DNA from: Azolla pinnata
Taxonomy: Eukaryota; Streptophyta; Polypodiopsida; Salviniales; Salviniaceae
DNA: 29,054 nt
Reading direction: 5' to 3'
NCBI GenBank assembly: GCA_037176905.1
Contig: JBBBWG010004892.1
Location: 1 to 29,054 of the forward strand
A model generated the notes under the pieces. It saw only the letters and a program-made list of their open reading frames with translations. It had not been told where the DNA came from and did not search any database. Shown here piece after piece: positions 20,120-29,054 of this stretch. The position numbers were made by a program, and so were the translations under genes. Position 1 is the stretch's first letter; each line of letters begins with the position of its first letter.

Positions 20120-23100
20120 ATGAACACAATGTCGTTGTCGGAAGTGAAAGATAGCATTGTTGATGACAGTAAACATGGATTTAAGGAAGATGAATCACCT
20201 CTACTTGCTGGGAAAGAGAAGGAAAAACGTTTAGGCAATGGCGATGCTCAGCTGAAGGATCCCAAGAAGATGGAAGAAATTCTTAAAGAAATGGAAGCAA
20301 AGTATGCTGCATATGTAAGAGAAGACACATATGGAATCATGGGAAAGGGAGATCTTTCAATTAGAGAGAAAGCAATTCTTGTACTTGCTTTGCTTGTCCT
20401 TGTGCCAGTGAAGATCATTCTTATTTTTTCTATCTTGGTAACCTATTACGTCATATGCAGAGTGTGCACCATGTTCATACAACTTGAACATACAGACTTT
20501 GACAAGAAGGATAGCCTTTTGACAAAGGGTAGCGCTAATGAGGAGGATACAAGTGTTAATCATAACTTTTCACAAGGCAATTATGCAAATTTGAGTGGTG
20601 TTCGAAGATCAATCATTGTACACACAGGGAGGGTTTTTTCGAGATGTCTCCTGTTCATAGTAGGTTTCTATTCGATCAAAACCACCAGGGGGGATTTTCA
20701 ACCAAATGGAAAAGCCTATGAGGTAAGAGTAGGAAAGGACAATATCATTTGCTTTGATGTGAACCGATTCTGATTCTAATATTTGAAATTCAATTCATCT
20801 CCTGAACATTGTACTTTTCTTTGCTGCCGTACATAAAAACATAAATCATGTATACCGAGGAGTAGCTCATTCAATTGAAACTTCATGGAAACCAAGTTTG
20901 TAATCCGGAAATAGTCAACAAAATCCGTTATTCACAGATATCCACATGGCATTTAGAAACTGTGTCATGTATGCATGAATAGTAAATAATTGTTCTGCTA
21001 TCTTCATGTTGTGAGAAGAATGCTTTAATGGATAATATGAGCCATCTGCTTTCTTACGTAAAGTCCTTGGAGGCTTATTCTGAATATCCCATCTATAATG
21101 ATTCACACATACAGGTTGGTGATTCGCGTACTGCAGATCTCCGACCTTGTGCCATAGTGTGTAATCATGTATCATATGTAGACATACTGTATCAGATGTC
21201 AGCTTCATTTCCTAGCTTTGTTGCAAAGGTAAAGTTAGTCGGCTGTATTTTGTTTCTGTATGATGGTGGAAAGTTCCTTACATCAACTTGTTTCCTTCTT
21301 TTCTGTTCATGATGGTGATGGTTTTCTGTAAAAAGAGATCGGTTGCTGATCTGCCTCTCGTTGGTTTGATCAGGTTTGGTATCCTCCTGTGTGGTATACT
21401 TTCTGTACAATCCAAAAGTTCCCTTTCTTAAGCTGTAAATGGATTGTTTGTTTGACATTTGCAGCAAGTGCTTAGGGTGTATTTATGTACAACGTGAAGA
21501 TAAAACCTCAGGATTCAAGGGTGTTTCTGGTATAGCCTTCACTTAATGGCTGCTGTCAACTGATGTTTACCTTTCTCAACTGTGTTAAAATATGATTGAG
21601 ATGCTATTTATAGCTATTGAAGGTGCAAAAATATGGCATATATGTTCTGATTAAGGGTGTTGATAATAATTGAGTATAGAATAGTATGACATGCATGTTT
21701 TTTGATGAGTTTATACACCTTGCCATTTGGGCTTTTACTTGAAACAAGTGAAAAAAGTACAAGATACAGTATGTACGCAATATCAAGATATTATAGGCTC
21801 TGGGATACAGGCTTTCCCATACACATTGTATTTTTCAAAAGTAGAAGCAAAAGGGAAAAAAATGGAAAAAGTTAAATCAACCAAAGATTCAGTTGTCTAA
21901 GGAGTGGAGACTTTTGCTTATTAGTTTAAATCCTCCCTCTACCAGAAACTTCATCTTAGTTCTAATGAGCCCTTGTTTTTTGCTTTTCTATTGTCTTCTT
22001 TGATTTTTTACATTTAAAACTTTTAGGGATTCTTCAGAAAAGGTTGGAACTAGCATCCAGTAGTAGCGATGCACCGACAATGATGCTTTTTCCTGGTTCG
22101 GTATTCAATTTCCTCATTCATGTTCAGTCCTTATGTGTTTATATAGTCATCTGAGTTTCCTTTATGGATGTTTTTGAATAACCAGAAGGGACAACGACAA
22201 ATGGCAGCTACATACTTCCATTCAAGACTGGAGCATTTCTTGCAGGAAGGCCAGTGCAACCAGTTATCTTGAAGTATCACTACACTCGATTTAGTCCTGC
22301 ATGGGACTCCATATCTGGGGTAAGTATCCAATTTCATGCAGTCATGAACTTTGGTTTGATATTCCTTTTATACTGGAAGCTCGTAGCAAATGTGCAAGAG
22401 GTCTCTTGGTACAAGACATTACATGTAAATTACTATCTGATGCACCCCTATCATTTGTAAATGTAACAATGATCTTAAAAAAGTTGAGTCATTAAGAGAG
22501 AGACATAAAATTTAATACCTGATCAACCTTTGGCAGAACCAAGTGTTTCAGCCTGCACAAAAACTGTATAACCAGGATGGCTTCTAAACAAGTAGACTGC
22601 CTGCCATCTAGTGACAGTGATAAAAGGAATAGCCAGCCTATATTAGATAAAAGGAATGTAAAAACAGATGATGAGTAAGCTCATTCAGAGTTTTCAAGAG
22701 CTTCTAAACTTACATGCCTTAACCTCACTATCTTGTTTCGTAATTGGACTGTCAAATTTAGATATATGAAATGCATCAAATGGATAATGGGTACCACTAG
22801 GTATGGAAAAAACTAATTGATAAAGAAACATTCTGTGTTTTAATTCTTCTATCAGATTTCCAACGTGAAACCTCCCAAGCCATTAGGCAACCTTTGAGTG
22901 AGACAGTGCTAATAATGTAAATAACATTGTTAATATTTAAACACTACTCAGGTACGGCATGTGGTTTTGCTATTGTGTCAATTCATAAATCACTTGGAAG
23001 CTGTCTGGCTTCCGGTATACATTCCATCAGAAGAGGAAAAAGTTGATCCAAAGCTCTATGCCAACAATGTACGGAAGTTAATGGCAGTTGAGGTAAATAT

Positions 23101-23503
23101 TGTAAGCAAAGCTTTTGCACTGGAGGATCACGTTTGTTCTTTTGAGAAGCATTCTCCTTCTCTTGACCACAATTGTATTTAGCCTGTTCCTTCTAATGTA
23201 TTTATGTGAAACAGTGTCCTTCTACAGCTTTTCGTCATATCCTTTGTCTCATTACGATGGAGTTCCACGACAAGGATGACTTTTATCGCATGATGTGGTG
23301 GTGTAATGCATTTGCATTCTGTTTGCAGGGTGGCCTTATTCTATCTGATATTGGATTGCCTGAAAAGCGAATATATCATTCTTTTTTGAACGGTAACTTT
23401 ATTGTGCTAACATCCTACCATTTTGTTTCTCTTTTCCAGTTCATATTAAGCTAATGCTTCAATGTCTTGTGCAGAATATCTAAGCTCCATAACTTCTGGA
23501 TAA
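20120..23503 (+). CDS. LPEAT1: Lysophospholipid acyltransferase, LPEAT1-like (nine coding exons, complete)
   Basis: This PlsC/LPAAT-family enzyme transfers acyl groups from acyl-CoA to lysophosphatidylethanolamine and related lysolipids, acting at ER membranes in Arabidopsis. Exons: 20120-20722, 21115-21228, 21336-21373, 21465-21529, 22027-22095, 22186-22319, 22952-23092, 23329-23392, 23475-23503. They total 1257 bp (418 residues), near Arabidopsis LPEAT1 (398). Visible are an acidic N-terminus with ESPLL; hydrophobic segments at about 85-118 and 165-187; motif I NHVSYVD (218-224, the NHx4D catalytic pair); [16 protein letters not shown]; motif [12 protein letters not shown] (from 295, split by an intron inside the Glu codon); and [18 protein letters not shown]. 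No EF-hands, which argues for LPEAT1 over LPEAT2. Exon 3 is only 38 bp. An earlier TTG (20114) was not chosen because ATG follows. It is convergent with the PPR gene. Confidence 0.94.
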
Positions 23504-23773
23504 GAAACCGTTCATGGGGTGTCACACAGATTGAATAATTAACACTAATCCAGGACTATATTTTTGAAAACCGCCAAACCTCTGAAGTTGAAAACTCTCG
23601 GCTCATCATTTCACAAACAACTAAATCTCAGAAGTTGAAAAACAGTATTAACGTGGATCTATTTTTGAAGATCGCTATGTGGTAGCCTCCACAGATTTTT
23701 TTCTTGTCATTTGATGTACTATATGCTACTATATGCGGGTCAATGTATATACAAGGAGCATGCTTGCTAAATC

Positions 23774-23779
23774 AATAAA
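23774..23779 (+). terminator. Candidate polyadenylation signal of LPEAT
   Basis: AATAAA occurs 271 bases after the stop codon in AT-rich sequence, a plausible 3' end for the transcript. Plant signals are loose, so this is only a candidate. Confidence 0.4.
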
Positions 23780-24856
23780 TCTCTTTCTTGGAATCAACAT
23801 GCCATGTTGGTAAAGTCTTGGGTCATATCTTAATTCTTAACACATTATTGTACCTCATGGAATTTATCATAAGATTTATGAAACTTGCGGCCTCTTTTTT
23901 CCAATTGTTTCCTTCCCGAGTGTGCTACCAAATGCGAGCCACTAAAATACTCGGTCCTGGGTTCTTGATCAGAGGTTTGGAATTTCATTTCAAATTGATT
24001 TGCATGAGCACGGTGCGATCGCATGCTTCTACCGATGATATGGAGGAGAAAGATGAGCCGGTCATTAATATGTATCTGTGAATCTATGATACAGATATCT
24101 TTACACAGGCAAGTAACCTCTCTTCCTTCATGTTGATGTAGAGCAATTCAATCTTTTGTTTCCACTGCAATGCAGCATTATTAGTACAATCTCTCCTCTT
24201 GCCGATGCATAACTCAATGGTAACATGCATCGATAGGAACTGATAATGGTTCACGAATGTTGTAAAGAGCTTCATGAATTCCCTGATCTTGTATCAAATG
24301 CAATGCAATGTCATTGGAAACAGGTTGGTAGCAGAATTGATTTGGCGTCAATAAACATGCATTGTGACATTGAATATCTTGTAAACTCAATAGCATCTAT
24401 GATTTTCATATTCAATATGTTGTTGAAATAACTCCTGGATCGTTTTTGGAGTGATTTCCAGATGGATTATTTGGAGTGATTTCCAGATGGATTATTTGGA
24501 GTGATTTTCAGATTGATTCTCAATAAACCTAACTATTTGTCATCGGTTCAAATCTCCACCAAACATTCTATTAGAGCCATTTCAATCTGCCCAAAATCAG
24601 AACGATTCGCCAGCTTATTTGATGTCCAGTTCAATTAAAAAATGCAATTCACATTTCAACAATCATACACACAGTTAAAAAGATGTGACCACATTATATC
24701 TGATAGGAAGTTCGAAATCTGTATCCCCCAAAGTGCCAACCATGCACTGCTAATTGTTCCAAAATTTCAATGTGAAATGTCGGTAAGAGAAGGCACGATG
24801 CTTATTCCTTTATGTACACGCCAGCGCCATCGAATGAAAGAGTACAACCCGACTCT
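23780..24856. other. Intergenic region between the convergent LPEAT and PPR genes
   Basis: It should contain the PPR 3' UTR at its right end. Short ORFs (such as 23788-24081 plus) are unsupported. A 25-bp tandem repeat lies at 24448-24515. Confidence 0.55.
24448..24515. repeat. 25-bp tandem repeat, about 2.7 copies
   Basis: The unit GGAGTGATTTCCAGATGGAT plus TATTT starts at 24448, 24473 and 24498. The first two copies are identical and the third is partial with substitutions. Confidence 0.88.
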
Positions 24857-26431
24857 TCAAAGCATGACTATGATACTCAGATTCATCTTATCTACATTGA
24901 TATATACAACAAATGGATTGACTAACTGAGCTTCCACGACACTTTTGCCAAACTTATATACAAGTTGGATGTCATTTACTTTGTTTATCTGCTTCATTGC
25001 AGACAAGGTAAGATGTCTGTCAGGAAGGAGACCTAGATCCAACATCTCGATGAAAGAATGAATGGCCTCCTTGGCATGCCCACCATTGGCAAATCCTCCG
25101 AACATAGCCTCATAAGACTTCGTATCGGGGACAAGCCCATCGTCTTTCATCATGTTCAAAACAGCCCTTGCTGCATGCATATGGTTACCATAAGCGCATA
25201 TCCCTAACACGGTGTTGAAAAGCTTTGCGTGAATGGGCTTTTGCTTCGAGTAGAGCTTCTGTGCCATCTTCAAGCTCCACAGCATTTGTGTAGCTTCGAG
25301 GCCGCGCCCAGAGATGCAATACATGGCCAGCAGCTTCCGATATATCGCGGAATCCAAGACTTGCGGATGCTCTTCCAGTGCCCACGAAGCGATCTGCTCT
25401 GCTTGCCTATGCAGCTTCTTCTCGTATTCTCCGATCGCGTTCTCGTCGGATTCCTTCAGCTCCCCTAGGATTCCTTTCTTACGATACGCACGTAATCCTT
25501 GGAGCGATTCTGTGAGCTGCTTCTGCTCGAAGAGCACAGCAAGCAGCGCGAGGTTATAGACCCCGAACGAGATCCTCTTCGAAGAATCGCGGCCCGTTCG
25601 GAGGCGGAAGACGAGATCGATGGCATGAGTTCGAGCCGCGCCATGGATCATCTTCCGCATCAAGGCGATGACGCAGTGCTCATCGTCGACGATGTTGTCC
25701 AAAGCAAGCTCTAGTGCATGCTCCTTGGATCCTTTCTCCCAGTACGCGATGACGAGGGACTGGAGGATGTCGGGGTCGGGCCTGAGCCCAACGCAAGCCA
25801 TGTCTCGGAGAAGGTTTTTCACATCGTTCGGCGGGGAATCGGAGCTCACCAGATGCAGAAGCCATTTGAACATGATCGACATCATGAGGTCTCTGGTATC
25901 TTCTTCTTCTTCTTCTCCTTGTTCATTTCCTTGTTCTGTGGCCCGGCCTGATGTGTTGATCCAATCGAAGATCTCCAGAGCATACCAGATGTCTCTTCCC
26001 TGCTGCGAGAAGTGGACGAGGATGGCTTGCAGGTCCTTGGTGGAGAGCCGGCCCCGAAGGCGTTCGAGAACCTCGTGGGGCTCCCGGACGAGCACCTCCA
26101 CTTGGTAGATGGCCTCGGCTATGGCGGCAGCAGCGCCATGGTGGCTGTTCCTCTCTGCCGCGGGCTGAATCTGGGGATGTGGGCAGTTTGCGCAGGGAAT
26201 GGGAGGGCGGCTTCTTCCCTTGTGGAGAAGAAGATGGTTTGGTGGGCGGATGCCGCAGGGTTTGGCATCTGATGCGAGGAGCGAATAGGCATGGCAGGGG
26301 AAGAAGCCATGGCCATGGCTACGGCGATGGCTATGGCGAGGGCGAGGGCCGGTGCAGGTGGAGAGGATGGAGGAGGAGCCGTCGCTGATGCTGCTGCTGC
26401 TTGTGCTGCTGTTGCAGAGGAACCGAAGCAT
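24857..26431 (-). CDS. Pentatricopeptide-repeat protein, P-class, organelle-targeted
   Basis: This intronless ORF has 524 residues from the ATG at 26431; the reading frame continues three codons upstream to a TTG, which is unlikely as a plant start. The N-terminus (MLRFLCNSSTSSSSISD..., Ser/Arg/His-rich, about 1-60) looks like an organelle-targeting peptide. The middle is helical, with weak repeat-like segments (ILQSLVIAYWEKGSKEHALEL; YRKLLAMYCISGRGLEATQML). Two clear 35-residue PPR motifs lie near 401-471 (LFNTVLGICAYGNHMHAARA... and SYEAMFGGFANGGHAKEAIH..., each ending in LVPD or LLPD). No E, DYW or SMR domain follows, so it is P-class. An acidic run (EEEEED) interrupts the middle. Such proteins bind organelle RNA; the target cannot be read from the sequence. 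Specific orthologue not recognised. Confidence 0.87.
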   Translation of the reverse strand: MLRFLCNSSTSSSSISDGSSSILSTCTGPRPRHSHRRSHGHGFFPCHAYSLLASDAKPCGIRPPNHLLLHKGRSRPPIPCANCPHPQIQPAAERNSHHGAAAAIAEAIYQVEVLVREPHEVLERLRGRLSTKDLQAILVHFSQQGRDIWYALEIFDWINTSGRATEQGNEQGEEEEEDTRDLMMSIMFKWLLHLVSSDSPPNDVKNLLRDMACVGLRPDPDILQSLVIAYWEKGSKEHALELALDNIVDDEHCVIALMRKMIHGAARTHAIDLVFRLRTGRDSSKRISFGVYNLALLAVLFEQKQLTESLQGLRAYRKKGILGELKESDENAIGEYEKKLHRQAEQIASWALEEHPQVLDSAIYRKLLAMYCISGRGLEATQMLWSLKMAQKLYSKQKPIHAKLFNTVLGICAYGNHMHAARAVLNMMKDDGLVPDTKSYEAMFGGFANGGHAKEAIHSFIEMLDLGLLPDRHLTLSAMKQINKVNDIQLVYKFGKSVVEAQLVNPFVVYINVDKMNLSIIVML

Positions 26432-26610
26432 TTCCTGCAATCCACGCGCAGAGACAGAGTCGCTGCTCAGGAAGGAGAGAACGAAAGGAAGAAAGGCTCG
26501 AAGAAGAAGGCGACGAGATGGTCAAGGTCAAAGTCAAGGCTTGACCGGTCGGTCAAACCAGAAGTGGCAAGAAGCGGTAGAAACGGTTATGGCGGTTGGG
26601 AAGGACAGTT

Positions 26611-26660
26611 AATGAAGAAGAAGAAGAAGCAGCAGAAGAAGAAGAAGAAGATGATGATGA
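26611..26660. repeat. Trinucleotide tract (AAG/CAG/ATG) in the PPR leader or promoter
   Basis: Runs of GAA/AAG, CAG and GATGAT lie 180-230 bp upstream of the PPR start codon. On the transcribed strand they are CTT-rich, like many plant leaders. Confidence 0.75.
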
Positions 26661-26814
26661 TTCCACGCCTCAGTACACAGAGATTTTGCGATCCATGGCC
26701 TGTATAACTGCTGATTAAGCAGCAACAGCAGCAGCAGCTAGGCAGAATCCGGGAGGAATCTAGCTTACTACGACGGAATCATTGTCCGTGGTATGAAGTT
26801 GTCGTGCCCTTGCA

Positions 26815-26830
26815 GATCGATCGATCGATC
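26815..26830. repeat. (GATC)n short run
   Basis: Four GATC tetramers in a row are followed by related CAATCGATC sequence. The run is self-complementary. Confidence 0.7.
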
Positions 26831-27161
26831 CAATCGATCATCGGGCTTCGGCCGGCTTTGCTTGCTGGGGTCAGCTATAGCATGAGGCAGCGGCGGGCAG
26901 TGCGATGAATCTGTCGGGGATAAGGAAAGGAAGCTGATTGGTACTAGGTATAGTTAGTCGTATATCCCCGCATCCATCAAACACATCTTGTTGCAATGGA
27001 TCACCGTCATCAGCAACATCATTAGCAGCAGCAACAACACCAGCCCGTCGCGAAATGCGATTGACGATCCTTATCTCGACCTATGAACAGTTACAGCTGA
27101 TCAATAATCTACACCGGCCGAGCCAGCTGTATGTTGCATTGAGCTCGCGGCCTCTCGATCA

Positions 27162-27404
27162 ATGCAATCCACACAATCGCAACGAGGGATCGATTGGCAG
27201 ATCACCGTCATCAGATCGTCGGCGGTGACGACGACTAGATCGGGCAAGCTAGCCAATATCGATCGGGGGGATCGGCGAACATTGCGAAAGCAAGAGAGGG
27301 CGATCCAGTGCCTCGAGCTCACACTCTACGAGGTGCACCGCGAGATTCTCGTGAGGAAGGACGAGATGCGACAGATGAAGAAGTGGCAAAAGCTTCTTCA
27401 TTAA
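27162..27404 (+). CDS. Possible small or partial coding sequence with a charged helical C-terminus
   Basis: An 80-codon ORF whose second half (LRKQERAIQCLELTLYEVHR through RKDEMRQMKKWQKLLH, stop) has the heptad-like charge pattern of a coiled coil. The first half looks random. No family recognised, and no exon upstream was found. It could be the last exon of a degraded gene or chance. Low confidence. Confidence 0.2.
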   Translation: MQSTQSQRGIDWQITVIRSSAVTTTRSGKLANIDRGDRRTLRKQERAIQCLELTLYEVHREILVRKDEMRQMKKWQKLLH

Positions 27405-27577
27405 AATTCTTTAAAATGAAAACAAAAAAAGGAACACATGTTTTTCTCGTTTCGAACGTGTTCGATTTCAAACTTTTTCAAACGTTAGGATGCTTGCACG
27501 AGCATGTTTATTACGTTCGATGCCTGTAATAGACAAAGTACACTTAAACCCTAAATCTTGAGACAAAGAGTGATAAG

Positions 27578-27766
27578 AGTGTATTTTACACTTGCCCTAA
27601 AACCCTCAACTTCAAATGCGAGAGTGTTGCTTGTATAGTGTATTTTACACTTGACCCTGAACCTTGAGCCCTGCATCCTTGAACCCTTGAAACCCTGAAC
27701 CCTAAACCCTGAATCCTTGAACCCTGAACCCTGTGAACTTCAAACGAGTGAGTGTTGCTTATGTAG
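27578..27766. repeat. Degenerate CCCTGAA/CCCTAAA telomere-like tract with flanking duplications
   Basis: From 27653 to 27737 the plus strand is a run of CCCTGAA, CCCTAAA, CCTTGAA and similar units. AGTGTATTTTACACTTG occurs at 27578-27594 and 27637-27653. A second pair, AACTTCAAA followed by GAGTGTTGCTT-like sequence, lies at 27608 and 27736. CCCTAAA is the plant telomere unit, but here it is a minority variant. Confidence 0.8.
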
Positions 27767-28549
27767 CATATAGATCCCATTACTGTATTCTTTTGTCTTG
27801 TGAAGGGTTCCATATGAAGAGGGAGTCAAAGTCGGAGAACGATCGGATCTACTCATTAATGCCTCAAAGGAGTTCTTATACGGCTACGAAACTCTTGGTT
27901 TAACTTAAACCCCTAACATTTTCTTAAATTGTAGTTGATAACCTTCCTCTTTTCTCCTTCTAGTTTGCCCTCTGTTTGCTCTTCCTGCCTTCTTCTTCTC
28001 TGTTCTTCACCTTGTTCTGTCTGCTTTCTCAGCAACCCGAGTCCCACGACATTTATGCATCGTAATTTCCACGGATGAAACATCTAATTCTGTATTGTTT
28101 TTTATGGTTGGTCACTGTTTGTTCGTAGTGTGGCTCAGAATCGAAACTCGTCGGAAAGCTGGTGGATCATCGAACTGCTGCCGTTTTGTCTTGGAATCGG
28201 ATCATCCGCAATCTTGGTAAGCTTAACGCTCGATCCAAGCCGCTATACTAATGCACCGCACATTTCGAGCACGGGGCCGTCTCTCGTAGGGAAAGCAGCG
28301 CTCTCTCCTTTTCTCGGATGATTCGTGCTTGTAATCGTTTCGGCAGACGGGACGAGATCGGCCTGTGAAGCGGACGTTAACAACATTTTCTTTCTTGCTT
28401 GCTTTCGTATCCTTCCTTCCGTTTGCACATTTACACGCGTTGAGCAAGCATTCGATCGCCGAGTGGGTTATTGCGGGCTTTGTTGTTGGTCGGGGCCCCG
28501 AAAAGTCGTTGGATCGGAAAAAGGAAAAGAGGAGCTCGCCGATTTTTGG

Positions 28550-29054
28550 TCACAAGGGGAAGTAGGAGGGGCAGTAGCTGAAAAGGGGGGACGAGAGCGC
28601 GGCGGGGGCGGGCGGCACGTCGGGAATGGGCAGCCACGAGGCGGCGGCGGCGTCGTAGAGCATGGCGGGCTGGCGGTCGGAGCGGAGGGCGGCGCGGGTG
28701 TGGACGCGGCCGGGGACGAGGAAGGCGACGCAGACGCAGCCGCCGCCGACGGCGAACTGCCGCCAGTTGGCGACGTGGAGGTGCGGGGGCGGGGGCGGGG
28801 GCACGAGCGAGGCGAGGGACCACTCCAGGCTGCGGGTGTCGAGCTCCCAGATGGAGAGGGACGGGCGGGGGCGATCCGCGCCAGCAACATTAGCACCAAC
28901 ATTAGGGCAGCTAGAATTGGCGGCGGCGGCGGCGGCGGCGGCGGGGATCAATTTCACCATCACCACCTTCGCGCCGAGGTTCATGAGGCCCCACGGCCGG
29001 GCGTCGGCGTCGGCGCCGCCGGCCCATCCGCCGCCTTTGCGGCAGCGCCAGACG
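28550..29054 (-). CDS. C-terminal part of a GC-rich protein, possibly F-box/kelch-like (truncated by window end)
   Basis: The minus-strand frame is open from the window end to a TGA at 28552-28550, about 167 residues; an internal ATG lies at 28984, but in-frame sequence continues upstream (VWRCRKGGGWAGG...). Visible elements are GLMNLGAKVVMVKLI, a poly-Ala run (from a GGC repeat at 28920-28944), LSIWELDTRSLEW, a poly-Pro stretch, WRQFAVGGG and MLYDAAAASWLPIPDVP. The alternating xIWELDxxxxEW and YDxxxxxWxPIPxxP pattern is like F-box-associated kelch beta-propellers, where each blade ends in such a Trp. That family call is tentative; no F-box would be expected in this part. Extreme G/C at third positions, like the kinase gene at the other edge, but unlike the genes between. 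Confidence 0.6.
   Translation of the reverse strand, partial: VWRCRKGGGWAGGADADARPWGLMNLGAKVVMVKLIPAAAAAAAANSSCPNVGANVAGADRPRPSLSIWELDTRSLEWSLASLVPPPPPPHLHVANWRQFAVGGGCVCVAFLVPGRVHTRAALRSDRQPAMLYDAAAASWLPIPDVPPAPAALSSPLFSYCPSYFPL

Larger units (their letters stand above)
26432..28549. other. Intergenic region upstream of the PPR gene
   Basis: The left end should hold the PPR promoter and leader, which is CTT-rich on the minus strand (AAG/CAG/ATG runs at 26611-26660 on plus). Further right are a CAG run near 26720-26737, a GATC run at 26815-26830, a possible coding fragment ending at 27404, and a telomere-like tract near 27653-27737. The part adjoining 28550 should be the 3' UTR of the edge gene. 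No RNA gene recognised. Confidence 0.55.

Noticed and set aside
25229..26108. Several plus-strand ORFs opposite the PPR gene
   Set aside because: They are shadows of a continuous minus-strand PPR frame with clear repeats.
28130..28321. 63-codon plus ORF followed by a GTAAGC site near 28216
   Set aside because: A donor-like site is present but no partner exon or recognisable protein; it probably lies in the 3' flank of the minus-strand edge gene.
1..29054. CRISPR arrays, bacterial operon features, tRNA and rRNA genes
   Set aside because: I looked on both strands: no regularly spaced conserved repeats with unique spacers, no cloverleaf with a typical T-loop, and the genes are spliced plant genes.

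Overview
The window is nuclear DNA of a land plant. Coding exons are broken by GT-AG introns of about 40% GC. The proteins have plant organelle-targeting N-termini and belong to plant families: an LRR receptor kinase of subfamily XI, plastid-type N-acetylglutamate synthase, LPEAT-type acyltransferase, P-class PPR protein and thioredoxin-like 4. A decayed Ty1/copia element is also present. The two genes at the window edges are extremely G/C-rich, while the genes between them are AT-rich. That mix resembles the GC-bimodal genomes of many monocots, but I do not assign a lineage.

Layout, left to right. (1) 3-1217, +: C-terminal half of an LRR-RLK kinase, cut by the window start, followed by a TCGGAA-type microsatellite and about 1.4 kb without a recognisable gene. 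(2) 2678-4707: degenerate copia retrotransposon in minus orientation, with two diverged LTRs around reverse-transcriptase and RNase H fragments. (3) 5889-4906, -: intronless LRR (AMN1/FBXL-like) protein with a TATA box. (4) 6499-12607, +: a complete ten-exon NAGS gene of 636 codons whose exon phases all close. (5) 16165-13198, -: a six-exon thioredoxin-like gene, tail-to-tail with NAGS, with a 470 bp GATGTG minisatellite just upstream of its start. (6) 20120-23503, +: a nine-exon LPEAT1-like lysophospholipid acyltransferase, with a possible 5' leader exon near 18.6 kb. (7) 26431-24857, -: a PPR protein, tail-to-tail with LPEAT. (8) 26432-28549: intergenic DNA with simple repeats and a CCCTGAA/CCCTAAA telomere-like tract. 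(9) 29054-28550, -: C-terminal end of a GC-rich, possibly F-box/kelch-like protein, cut by the window end.

The genes do not form a pathway or cluster. NAGS makes N-acetylglutamate for arginine synthesis in plastids. The thioredoxin-like protein is probably also plastidial, and the acyltransferase belongs to ER phospholipid remodelling. Exon boundaries were worked out by hand from splice signals, reading phase and remembered family sequence. No alignment or database search was run. I found no convincing new multi-gene system. The most unusual items are the low-complexity insert in the kinase activation segment, a GC-AG intron in NAGS, uORFs whose stops overlap main start codons, and the minisatellite in the thioredoxin promoter.
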